Assembly (NCBI GenBank): GCA_903834925.1
Contig: CAILLA010000209.1
Coordinates: 1-64,000 of the forward strand
Length of the DNA stretch: 64,000 bases
Reading direction: 5' to 3'
Source: an uncultured Schlesneria sp.
Lineage (GTDB): Bacteria; Planctomycetota; Planctomycetia; Planctomycetales; Planctomycetaceae
The first letter of the stretch is position 1. Every line of letters starts with the position of its first letter. Below, piece by piece: positions 1 through 7,279 of this stretch. The position numbers and the translations under genes are program-made. The notes below the pieces were generated by a model. That model made no database searches, was not told where the DNA came from, and saw only the letters and a program-made list of their open reading frames with translations.

Positions 1-43
1 GAGCCTGAACAACTGGATCCACAGACCTCTTCGAGAATGCCAT
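1..43 (-). CDS. Possible 5' end of a further Tad-locus gene (cut by window edge)
   Basis: An ATG at position 43 on the minus strand opens a frame (MAFSKRSVDPVVQA) that runs off the window with no stop. A purine-rich stretch (AAAGGGGGCCAAGG) lies directly upstream and could act as a ribosome binding site. It is about 65 bp downstream of the TadE-like gene on the same strand, so it could be the next gene of the same operon. Only 14 codons are visible, so no function can be named. Confidence 0.3.
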   Translation of the reverse strand, partial: MAFSKRSVDPVVQA

Positions 44-108
44 CCTTGGCCCCCTTTGAGCTAAGTCCATTAAATGAAAACACATCCGATCACAAAATGT
101 ACTCGCAT

Positions 109-501
109 TCAAAAGACGCGCAAAGTGCGTCTTGCACTCGATCCCATTGGGTTCATCGGACTGGAGTTTACCGCTTTCGCTGGAATGCTCACAATAACTC
201 GCATCATCATTCCCGGCCGAAGCGAAAGATTGTCAACAGGTGCATCGTCCGCCAGTACCGTTATCTGAATATCGTCAATCGAGCTGCCCAACGTGCGGAA
301 AACGGCCTGCTGAACTGAAGCGACGTCTCCTCGAATTGCTGCCGCTCGAGCACCTTCGCGACAGGCGGCATCCAATCGTTGTCGAACCAATAACATTCGA
401 CCGATTTCGACCATTGATAAGATGATAATGAGGACGATCGGCAGAACCAGCAGCAATTCGGTTGTCAGCAGACTGCCACGGCGTCGGGATTTCGAAGTCA
501 T
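109..501 (-). CDS. TadE-like pseudopilin / Tad assembly protein
   Basis: A short protein of about 130 residues with the TadE pattern: a basic N-terminus (MTSKSRRRGS), a Glu near the start of a single long hydrophobic helix (TTELLLVLPIVLIIIL), then a variable exported domain. TadE-family proteins are processed by the prepilin peptidase and act in assembly of Flp/Tad pili. The ATG at 501 was preferred over one 27 bases upstream because it places the basic residues just before the helix, as is usual in the family. It lies downstream of the prepilin peptidase and pilin genes on the same strand, which supports a Tad locus. Family level is fairly sure; the exact role (TadE, TadF or TadG-like) is not. 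Confidence 0.75.
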   Translation of the reverse strand: MTSKSRRRGSLLTTELLLVLPIVLIIILSMVEIGRMLLVRQRLDAACREGARAAAIRGDVASVQQAVFRTLGSSIDDIQITVLADDAPVDNLSLRPGMMMRVIVSIPAKAVNSSPMNPMGSSARRTLRVF

Positions 502-558
502 TTTCAACTTCCGTTTCGATCGACACACGAATCACAGGACAGGTGCGAGTTGCGTGTG

Positions 559-1206
559 CTATGCCAACAATCCGACGATCAGCGTGGCGACAGCCACCGG
601 CAACGAAAAACTGATTCGCCGACCACGCAATCCGGCAGAAGTTGGTCGCCCGGTTTCTTTTACGCCTGACTTGGAAGGTCGCTCGGAAGCCTCAGGCCGT
701 TTTGCATTTTTGAAAGCAAGTGGTCCCGCGAATCGCGTTAGGAACAGCACTAAAATCCAAAGACAAACGAGCGAAGTCGAGATTGCGATGACATACATCC
801 CGAGTTCTGGCCCGATCCAGGCACCGACGGAGGCGACGAGTTTCACGTCGCCCCCACCACAAATCCGGGCCAGCCAGAACAGCAAGAAAACGGCAAATCC
901 TGAAACCGCGCCCGCTAACGCGAACAGAGTCCCATCCACGGCTCCCACCAACCCATTGGACGATGTAAAAAGCCAAACGGGGTGCCCTTGGTTGGCAAGC
1001 CACGTCCCGCGGACAATATTGACGAAAAACCCCAAAACAAACAGCGGAATCGTCAACCATTTTGGAATTTGTAGCGTTCTGGCGTCGATCACCGAGGCGA
1101 TGACCAGAAACAAGGTGATCGTCGTTACAAAAAGCGCACCGAAAATCGGGTTAGGGAAAAAAGGATGGTCGATTTCAACGTTATTGAGCGAATGCGCTAA
1201 AGACAT
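559..1206 (-). CDS. Prepilin peptidase (A24 family, TadV/CpaA type)
   Basis: A multi-spanning membrane protein of about 215 residues with the two aspartates of A24 aspartic prepilin peptidases: D41 in VIDARTLQIPKW and D120 in GGGDVKL. It lacks the N-terminal cysteine-rich methylase domain of PilD, as expected for the TadV/CpaA type that processes Flp pilins and TadE-like pseudopilins. The ATG at 1206 (MSLAHSLNN) is chosen because the upstream extension to 1296 has no membrane helix and would overlap the pilin gene by more than 100 bases. Even so, the start lies 26 bases inside the 3' end of the pilin gene, which suggests translational coupling. About 40 charged residues before the last helix are a soluble loop. 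Confidence 0.85.
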   Translation of the reverse strand: MSLAHSLNNVEIDHPFFPNPIFGALFVTTITLFLVIASVIDARTLQIPKWLTIPLFVLGFFVNIVRGTWLANQGHPVWLFTSSNGLVGAVDGTLFALAGAVSGFAVFLLFWLARICGGGDVKLVASVGAWIGPELGMYVIAISTSLVCLWILVLFLTRFAGPLAFKNAKRPEASERPSKSGVKETGRPTSAGLRGRRISFSLPVAVATLIVGLLA

Positions 1207-1549
1207 AATTTGCCTGCACGGCGCTGTCCGTGATACGCTGGTTCTGAACGCCCGTAATATTTGGAAACTCGACCCGGTGAGCAGGAAGATTGTCAAACAC
1301 GTTGCTTCCGCTTGATTGTGCCAAACTCATCATTCCGACGTTATTCCCATTGATCGATGGAAACTGATAACTGACGTCGAGGAACAAGACCGCTTGAGCA
1401 AGCTCGGATAACTTCGCCGTGACAGCGTTCCGAACATACACCAAACCGACGACTAACCCAATCACCAGAATCACTGCGATGAATAGAAACTCCGTTGCAA
1501 TCAACGCACCTTCGTCATCCTGCCATAATTTTTGCATTAAGCCTGCCAT
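1181..1549 (-). CDS. Flp-type pilin-like protein
   Basis: A 122-residue protein with a short charged leader (MAGLMQKLWQDDEGA) and a Glu at the start of a hydrophobic helix (ATEFLFIAVILVIGLVVGLV). This is the class of Flp/type IVb pilins that the adjacent peptidase would cleave after the Gly of the EGA motif. It is longer than a standard 50-70 residue Flp pilin, with about 75 extra residues after the helix, so it may be a pseudopilin rather than the major subunit. It is the first gene of the visible minus-strand Tad group and overlaps the peptidase gene by 26 bases. A second in-frame ATG lies at 1537. Confidence 0.65.
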   Translation of the reverse strand: MAGLMQKLWQDDEGALIATEFLFIAVILVIGLVVGLVYVRNAVTAKLSELAQAVLFLDVSYQFPSINGNNVGMMSLAQSSGSNVFDNLPAHRVEFPNITGVQNQRITDSAVQANYVFSAFAQ

Positions 1550-2794
1550 TTGAAATCGTCCTTATCATCTGCTGTGGTGCAGAAAAGCGTGAGCACCAGT
1601 CGAATTTTTCGAGACAGACCCAAGACTGGCGATCTGGGCTGCATGGGTGATATCGGAAGGCTTTTTGTCAAAGGCAAATTTTGCCGCCGATTTTCATCGT
1701 ATTTTGATACGATTCGGTCTTCTCACGCGCTAAAAGCGAACTATTCGGCGTTGATGGATCGCTCCCCAGAATTTCCAACCAAAAAATTTCTCGAATTTGT
1801 GCCTGTTGGATTAAAGCCAAAAGGAAAAAACAGCGATAGATCGTGGCTTACTTCAAGCGACTCGATGAATTCGGGGTCGAACTCGGATTAAGAAGTAGAC
1901 GTCCTGATTGACGGAAAGAATGAACTTCTTTTCAATGGTCTCATAAGATTTGATGCTGACTTGACGGACTCAAAATCCATGCGGGCTACATCAATGTATC
2001 ATGATGTTGGAGTCGTCGCGTCGACGACAATGCGTCAGTATCGCGCAGTAGCAGCAGCGTGTCACCGGTTGGGGTTGGAAGAGGGATCAACCCAAGCTCC
2101 GTGAAGGGACATTGCCTTCAGGGACTTGTCATAAAGAAAATACGGCTTTTGAAAATGGTCGGTAGCACTGCTGATTCGACTTCGGACGAGCAAAGCACGT
2201 ACTTCATAACAATCTTCGCAAGGCCAATGCTTCGTTGTTGATGCAGAGTGAGCGGCAGGGTAGTTTGGCATGTTCTTGAAAATCGCTTTTTCCGTTGCTA
2301 AAAATTATTCGATAAAAAAGAGGGACCGGCACCAGTTTGCCATTCCACTCAGCCAAGGGAATTCCGGCGATGTGGCTTCTTCAATCCATTTGCCACTCTC
2401 CGACGCCGGCGACTTGCATAGTGTGACGAACAGTGATACTGACGGTCTTCTCACCGAGGATTGCTGATTCGGTAAAAGCATCAAGGAAATATAACGTCCA
2501 CGACCACCATTTTGTGATGCAAAAAGGCCGCGTGTTATAGCTTTTTAACCTGAATACGTTTGGCAGCGTATGATCAGGTACTTATGTACGAATCGGGTGT
2601 TTACCATGCATCAGAACGGATGAACATAACTAGAGTCTGTCTGGAATTGTGATGAATCCGGTGCTTTGGGATGTTCTAAACAAATAATGTCTGTGCGATG
2701 GAGGTCGCTAGAGTGGAAAAGCGGCCGAGCGATACGACAAAAAGATCTCTGCAAGGGCCATGAAACAATCTTGATTCAGAATAATAGCCGTACC
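1550..2794. other. Long stretch without a convincing gene
   Basis: This 1.2-kb stretch separates the minus-strand Tad group from the plus-strand nuclease-family gene. Open frames here are short, overlap one another, and show no recognisable motif, signal peptide or codon pattern like the neighbours. The part next to 1549 must hold the promoter of the Tad group, and the part before 2795 that of the next gene. No clear hairpin terminator or repeat was seen. Confidence 0.5.
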
Positions 2795-3652
2795 ATGACA
2801 CCGACTTCGACGAGATTTGACACGAGATGGAGGGGAGTCGCCTTAGGGTTGGCCGTAGCGCTGATTGGCCTGATTATCTGGGATGGAGCCGATCGTCGAG
2901 CGGCGGATTCCACACTACCTTTGGCTCAAAGCCCGAATTCTTCGATCAAGAATGAGTCTCCCGATCACTTAAAGCTGGCCAGTTTCAATATTCATGGAGG
3001 CAAGGGATCGGATGGTCTACGCAGCCTGACGCGTACGGCCGAACTTCTCACAGACATTGATTTTGCCGGTTTGTACGAAGTCAAAGCAATATCGGGTGGC
3101 GCCAGCTCGAATCAGGCTACCGTGTTGGCTCAGCCCCGTGAAGCGGGTTGGCTGTTTGCACCAACAGAACGACGCTGGTGGTCGGATCACTTCGGCAACG
3201 GGTTACTGTATCGCATTCCGGTTCGGTCGAGCCTTCGAGTTCCGCTGGTAAATACTCGCGGTAAGGCCTACAGAAACGCGATTCTTTCGACGGTCGAGCT
3301 GAAGCGTGCGACGGTGCGGATTGTCGCAGTACATATCGACCGGGAAAACGACCGCCGCCAGCAGCTCAAATCCGTCATCGAATTGTTTCTCGGCCTGCAG
3401 AAGCCATGTCTTCTAATGGGAGATCTCAATACGATCGCCAGTGACCCGCTGCTTGAGGATCTGCTCGCCAACCCCGATGTTCACAGCCCGCTGCAGGAAT
3501 CGCTTGAGGATGGTCATTTGCCTTCGCAAAACATCGATTGGATCTTTACGCGGGGCTTGAGCACGATTTCAGCGAAACTTATCGAAAATACGGCATCGGA
3601 CCATCCACTGCTTCAGGCGGAACTGGTTCCTGAAGATGTTGAGGAAAAATAG
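2795..3652 (+). CDS. Exported endonuclease/exonuclease/phosphatase-family protein
   Basis: A 285-residue protein with an N-terminal hydrophobic segment (VALGLAVALIGLIIW) that is a signal anchor or signal peptide, followed by an EEP domain. The family motifs appear in order: LASFNIHGG (metal-side Asn), GLYEVKA (metal-binding Glu), VAVHIDRE (catalytic His), LLMGDLNTI (GDxN), NIDWIFT and ASDHPLL (terminal SDH). All catalytic positions are present, so it is probably an active metal-dependent phosphodiesterase. The substrate cannot be told, since the family includes DNases, sphingomyelinases and lipid phosphatases. The ATG at 2795 is chosen because the upstream 43 codons have no helix or conserved features. 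Its stop lies 5 bases from the end of the convergent DUF3299 gene. Confidence 0.8.
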   Translation: MTPTSTRFDTRWRGVALGLAVALIGLIIWDGADRRAADSTLPLAQSPNSSIKNESPDHLKLASFNIHGGKGSDGLRSLTRTAELLTDIDFAGLYEVKAISGGASSNQATVLAQPREAGWLFAPTERRWWSDHFGNGLLYRIPVRSSLRVPLVNTRGKAYRNAILSTVELKRATVRIVAVHIDRENDRRQQLKSVIELFLGLQKPCLLMGDLNTIASDPLLEDLLANPDVHSPLQESLEDGHLPSQNIDWIFTRGLSTISAKLIENTASDHPLLQAELVPEDVEEK

Positions 3653-3657
3653 TGATC

Positions 3658-4500
3658 TCAGCGATCGATCACAGTGGCCTGATCGATGAGGTACAATCCG
3701 TAGGGCTTTCCGTCCTGCGAAAGCATGTGGATTTTCAGTGTTCCGACGACGTCGAAGGCGCGGGTGGCCGGGATGTAGTGGGTCGTCTTTCCTGGCTTCA
3801 TATCAATCTGAACCAGATCGTAGATTTTTGGATCTCGACCGAAGCAGCAGATTTGATTGTCTCGAGCCAAAACGAATCGTTCGATCCCTTCGGTCTCGTA
3901 CGTTGGATACATGAAGCCGCGAATGCGAACTGACTTCCCGTCTAAGCCCTTCAGCCAGTCGGGCATGAATTCGACCGCGTTTTCGACGACTGGCTCCATA
4001 TTGCAGACTTTAAGGAGGTCCAGATCGTCAAATGAAACTCGTAAGGCACCGGTCTTCGATTCGGTTTGAAATTTTTTGTCTTTAATTAGGATTTCGATCT
4101 GATTCGAAGCCTTGGCGGCAGCAGTTTCGGCGGCTGGCTCTTGGGGCGGCTGGCCGGTTGCTGTCGAAGCCACTTCGGGCTTTTGATCGCCAGCAGGGAT
4201 ACTCATTAGAGCACGAACACTGGAAACCACGTTAACGGGGACCAGGGCCGAAGCGGGCATGAGTTCGAACTCGTTCGATCGGTCATCGGCGGCTAACTCC
4301 GCTACGAGCGGTTCGGTTTGTGATTCCGATTCGGTTACGATGAAGGACTGATTCGCCGAAGTCATTGGTTCGGTTGCATCGTGCTCGCTTGCCGGACGGT
4401 ATCCTGAGAGATTTTTCCCACCACAACCAGCCAACGAGGTTGCGATCAGGGTGATGGCCACAATCGATGTCAGTCGTTTTTCGCGATTGAAACGTGTCAT
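3658..4500 (-). CDS. DUF3299-domain lipoprotein
   Basis: A 280-residue protein with a lipoprotein signal: a basic start, a hydrophobic stretch and the lipobox SLAGC with Cys26. A low-complexity Ala/Glu/Ser-rich linker of about 100 residues follows. The C-terminal 110 residues are a DUF3299 domain, recognisable from GKSVRIRGFMYP, FVLARDNQICCFG and the following DLVQIDM and VVGTLKI strands. The function of DUF3299 is not established; it is an export-associated beta-rich domain with a conserved vicinal cysteine pair. The next gene on the strand carries the same domain, so the two are probably paralogues of related role. It would be anchored in the inner or outer membrane. Confidence 0.75.
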   Translation of the reverse strand: MTRFNREKRLTSIVAITLIATSLAGCGGKNLSGYRPASEHDATEPMTSANQSFIVTESESQTEPLVAELAADDRSNEFELMPASALVPVNVVSSVRALMSIPAGDQKPEVASTATGQPPQEPAAETAAAKASNQIEILIKDKKFQTESKTGALRVSFDDLDLLKVCNMEPVVENAVEFMPDWLKGLDGKSVRIRGFMYPTYETEGIERFVLARDNQICCFGRDPKIYDLVQIDMKPGKTTHYIPATRAFDVVGTLKIHMLSQDGKPYGLYLIDQATVIDR

Positions 4501-4619
4501 CGGATCATCCTTGGTTGGCTCTTGATGAACTTGATGTTGTCAGTGTCGTCAAAGTTCCGTGGGTTCATGGAGCGGGAGTTCCTGGCGAAGCACCTGCGGC
4601 GGCATTTCAGCAGTAACCA

Positions 4620-5345
4620 TCAGTACCATGTTTTTGCAGGAGCGAAGTAGGTGCAGTCCAGCTGGTAGATTGGCCTTAAACCACTTTCGTCGTAGGTTGG
4701 TTCAATGCGTAATGTTCCAGCGACACCAACCAATTGCTTTTCGTGGAAGTTAACGGTTTTTCCACCTTTCATATGAACAAGAATCATATCGGTTGGTTTG
4801 GGTTGTCCGCCAAAGCAGCATTCTCCTGAGTCTTTACAGAGAACAAACTGAGTCAAACCCTGAGTTTCCCGATAGGGGAACATGTATCCCTTGAGGTAAA
4901 TTGTTTTCTCTGCAAGCTTTGCGACGTCTGGGTGAACTCCCATTTGCCCGTTTTGGACAGGAAAACCTTTCTGGGAAATATCGCTGTTAAAATTGACTCG
5001 TTGAAAACCGGGTGGAACTTCAGTCGCATAACTATGTAAGTGCAGGCTGGCAAACGCGATAAAAATACCCAGCATCAATACCAAGCTGGATATAGCGAGT
5101 GGGCCGCCACTCAGTTCTCCCCGTGATCGTGAAATTTGATAATACGCGATAAAGGCAAGCACGATACCGACTAATGGCACGATCAACAGCAAATCTGATA
5201 AACCGGCCAACATCGACAAGCAAACAAATGCCATGCTAATGGGGACCAGTGGTGGCATTGGCCGGTATTGGAATTCATCCGCTCCAAATTCCGGTCGATT
5301 TAAGGAATCGGACATCATTTCTTGCACCACTGACATTTCATTCAC
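4620..5345 (-). CDS. Membrane protein with C-terminal DUF3299 domain
   Basis: A 241-residue protein. Residues about 30-110 contain three predicted membrane helices of the DUF4190-like kind (VPISMAFVCLSMLAGL, LLLIVPLVGIVLAFIAYY, LAISSLVLMLGIFIAFASL). Residues about 120-241 are a DUF3299 domain with KTIYLKGYMFPY, FVLCKDSGECCFGG and MILVHM. The CCFG motif and flanking strands match the lipoprotein encoded 119 bases downstream. Here the domain is tethered by helices, whereas in its neighbour it is tethered by lipid. A second ATG three codons in (MSVVQEMM) is equally possible as start. Confidence 0.75.
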   Translation of the reverse strand: MNEMSVVQEMMSDSLNRPEFGADEFQYRPMPPLVPISMAFVCLSMLAGLSDLLLIVPLVGIVLAFIAYYQISRSRGELSGGPLAISSLVLMLGIFIAFASLHLHSYATEVPPGFQRVNFNSDISQKGFPVQNGQMGVHPDVAKLAEKTIYLKGYMFPYRETQGLTQFVLCKDSGECCFGGQPKPTDMILVHMKGGKTVNFHEKQLVGVAGTLRIEPTYDESGLRPIYQLDCTYFAPAKTWY

Positions 5346-5685
5346 CTGCGTCGCTCACGCCCGGAAATCACACCCGATACGATTCTACCACAAAAATTGC
5401 TGTCGTCATGGAAAGATCGGGTCTTATAGATCTTACGACATAGTGACGGACGCCGTTGGTCAAGTCCAGACTTCGCCCGACATTCCGTTGCCGTTTCGGA
5501 ATAAATGCGGGTTTGGAATTCGAAATTCGCGGATTGGTGGGACTTCGAGGACTTGTCCCACCCTGAACGATCAAACTTCAAACGACGAATGGTATCCAAG
5601 TTCCAGGTCATAAAGACTGCCCAAATTGTTGTTTGCAGGGTACTCTTTGTGGAGAGATCCGTGCTACAAGCCAGGAAAAATTTCC
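5346..5685. promoter_or_regulatory. Divergent intergenic region with hairpin repeat
   Basis: This 340-base gap separates the minus-strand DUF3299 gene from the plus-strand DUF1501 gene, so it should carry promoters for both. No confident -35/-10 pair was identified. It contains a 27-base palindromic unit at 5536-5562 that recurs, inverted and with a single mismatch, at 52581-52607. Confidence 0.4.
5536..5562 (+). repeat. 27-bp palindromic dispersed repeat, copy 1
   Basis: The arms GGTGGGAC and GTCCCACC flank an 11-base centre (TTCGAGGACTT). The reverse complement of 52581-52607 differs at one base only (TTCGAAGACTT in the centre). The similarity extends a few bases on both sides (GGATT before, CCT after). 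Confidence 0.7.
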
Positions 5686-7104
5686 ATGCACAAATCGACT
5701 GAACATCAATTCGACTCAAATCGACGAGGTTGTGCCGGATTTCGCTCGATGCTCCCCCGGCGACAGGCCATCCAGGCGGGGGTCTGCGGGGGACTCGGTT
5801 TATCACTCGGTGATTTGCTTCGACTGGAATCGCGCGCTGATGATTCCAGCACTCAAGCCTTTTCCGCGACAGCCGGTTCACGAGGAAAATTGCCAGGCAA
5901 GGCTTTGAGCCTCATTCAGTTGCATCTGGGGGGCGGGATGCCGCAGCAGGAGTCGTTCGATCCAAAGCCGGAAGCTCCGGTGGAATATCGAGGCTCGTTC
6001 GGTGTCACAAAGACCAAATTGGGTGACGTTTTCAGCGATAATTTTCCGAAGACTGCAGCCATTGCCGACAAAGTCACGGTGATTCGCAGCATCGTTGGGC
6101 GAATTCCCGATCATCAGCAGGCGACGTATCACCTCTTTACAGGTTACACGCCCACGGCGGTCATCGATTATCCTCAGATGGGTGCCATCGTTTCGCACGA
6201 ACTTGGGGGGCGTGGAGATTTACCTCCCTACATCGCGATTCCGAACAACAACAGTTTTGCGGGCAACACGGGATTTCTCAGTAGTACGTTCGGGCCGTTT
6301 GATCTGAATGCTGATCCAGGTCAGGCGGGATTTAAAGTGCGGGATTTTTCGGTTCCCGAAAGCGTAACGGCAGAGCGGTTTGACCGACGTCGCAGTGCTC
6401 GCGAGATCGTGGAAAAGCAGATCCGCAAGTTGGAAGCGGACCCATCGACACTCGACACGATGGACGACTTTTACAAGCGTGCCTACACCTTGCTGTCGTC
6501 ATCGCAGGCACAATCTGCGTTTTCACTGAATGGCGAGACCGAAGAGACGATGCAGCTTTATGGTCGTGATGTTGTCGGCCTGCGCGGTCCAGATAACCGG
6601 TTCCATCCGAAAGGGCTGGCCGAACGACTGATACTGGCTCGCCGACTGGTACAGGCCGGGGCGAGGTTTGTCACGGTGACTTATGGAGAATGGGACTCGC
6701 ACGTGGATACTCGACGCAGTTGCCTGGATCAGACGCCGGCGCTCGATCATGCCATTGCCGGATTAGTGACTGATCTCGATCAACGAGGGATGCTCGATAC
6801 CACCCTGTTCTGGGTGACGACCGAGTTCGGACGGACACCGAAGGTGAATGCCACCAGCGGTCGTGACCACTGGGCGCGTTGTTATTCCAACTTGCTGGCA
6901 GGTGGTGGATTCGCGCGTGGACTGATTTATGGAGCGAGCGATGCCACGGCGGCAGAACCCGCTCGCGACGCGGTACCACTCGAAGATTTGCTCTTTACGA
7001 TTTACCACCAGCTTGGGATCGACGCGGACAAGGAACTGGTGGCGTTTGGCACTCGGCCAATTGAAATCGTCAAGGACGGAAAATTGGTTTCGGGACTGCT
7101 TTGA
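5686..7104 (+). CDS. DUF1501 protein (sulfatase-like fold, Tat-type leader)
   Basis: A 472-residue DUF1501 family protein, a family greatly expanded in planctomycetes and related to the alkaline phosphatase/sulfatase superfamily. The leader [18 protein letters not shown] is a twin-arginine-like signal. Family motifs are [54 protein letters not shown], and near the C-terminus [13 protein letters not shown] with [18 protein letters not shown]. The ATG at 5686 (MHKSTEHQF) is preferred over 5626 because the upstream extension adds nothing resembling the family. DUF1501 genes typically pair with DUF1549/DUF1553 genes, as here. The biochemical role is not established; export to the periplasm is inferred. 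Confidence 0.9.
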   Translation: MHKSTEHQFDSNRRGCAGFRSMLPRRQAIQAGVCGGLGLSLGDLLRLESRADDSSTQAFSATAGSRGKLPGKALSLIQLHLGGGMPQQESFDPKPEAPVEYRGSFGVTKTKLGDVFSDNFPKTAAIADKVTVIRSIVGRIPDHQQATYHLFTGYTPTAVIDYPQMGAIVSHELGGRGDLPPYIAIPNNNSFAGNTGFLSSTFGPFDLNADPGQAGFKVRDFSVPESVTAERFDRRRSAREIVEKQIRKLEADPSTLDTMDDFYKRAYTLLSSSQAQSAFSLNGETEETMQLYGRDVVGLRGPDNRFHPKGLAERLILARRLVQAGARFVTVTYGEWDSHVDTRRSCLDQTPALDHAIAGLVTDLDQRGMLDTTLFWVTTEFGRTPKVNATSGRDHWARCYSNLLAGGGFARGLIYGASDATAAEPARDAVPLEDLLFTIYHQLGIDADKELVAFGTRPIEIVKDGKLVSGLL

Positions 7105-7135
7105 TTTTTTTGGAATGACGGAATGAATCGAGGAC

Positions 7136-7243
7136 TTTTGTGCCACTGTATGACCGTCTTCGGTCATGCAGTGCTTTTTGAACGACCGACCGACAGAAGA
7201 GAAGACACTGCGTCTCCGAAGACTCCGATGCAGTGGCACAAAA
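7136..7243 (+). mobile_element. Miniature inverted-repeat element, copy A (core only)
   Basis: Terminal inverted repeats TTTTGTGCCACTG and CAGTGGCACAAAA bound about 108 bases. Inside are two hairpins: CACTG-TATGACCG-TCTT-CGGTCATG-CAGTG, and CACTGCGTCTCCG... closing with ...GATGCAGTG. The outer arms of the longer copies are not recognisable here. It lies between the DUF1501 gene and the PPC-domain gene and could act on the mRNA as a structured spacer. Four more copies are in this window. Confidence 0.75.
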
Positions 7244-7279
7244 TCAACCCGATTTGAGATGACGGAAAGTGGTTTTGAA

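Noticed and set aside
422..1315. A 297-codon open frame on the plus strand across the Tad genes
   Set aside because: It lies antisense to the prepilin peptidase and TadE-like genes, which have clear family motifs. Its own translation has no motif, signal or sensible composition.
1940..2010. A tRNA-like stretch with GGACTCAAAATCC resembling a Leu(CAA) anticodon arm
   Set aside because: The stem is only three clear pairs and no acceptor, D or T arm with GGTTCGAATCC could be built around it.
2062..2467. Short open frames on both strands in the 1.55-2.8 kb gap
   Set aside because: They overlap each other on opposite strands, have no family features, and no convincing start signals.
7166..7279. 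N-terminal extension of the PPC-domain protein upstream of 7280
   Set aside because: It translates the end of miniature element copy A and lies before a clear signal peptide that begins at 7280.
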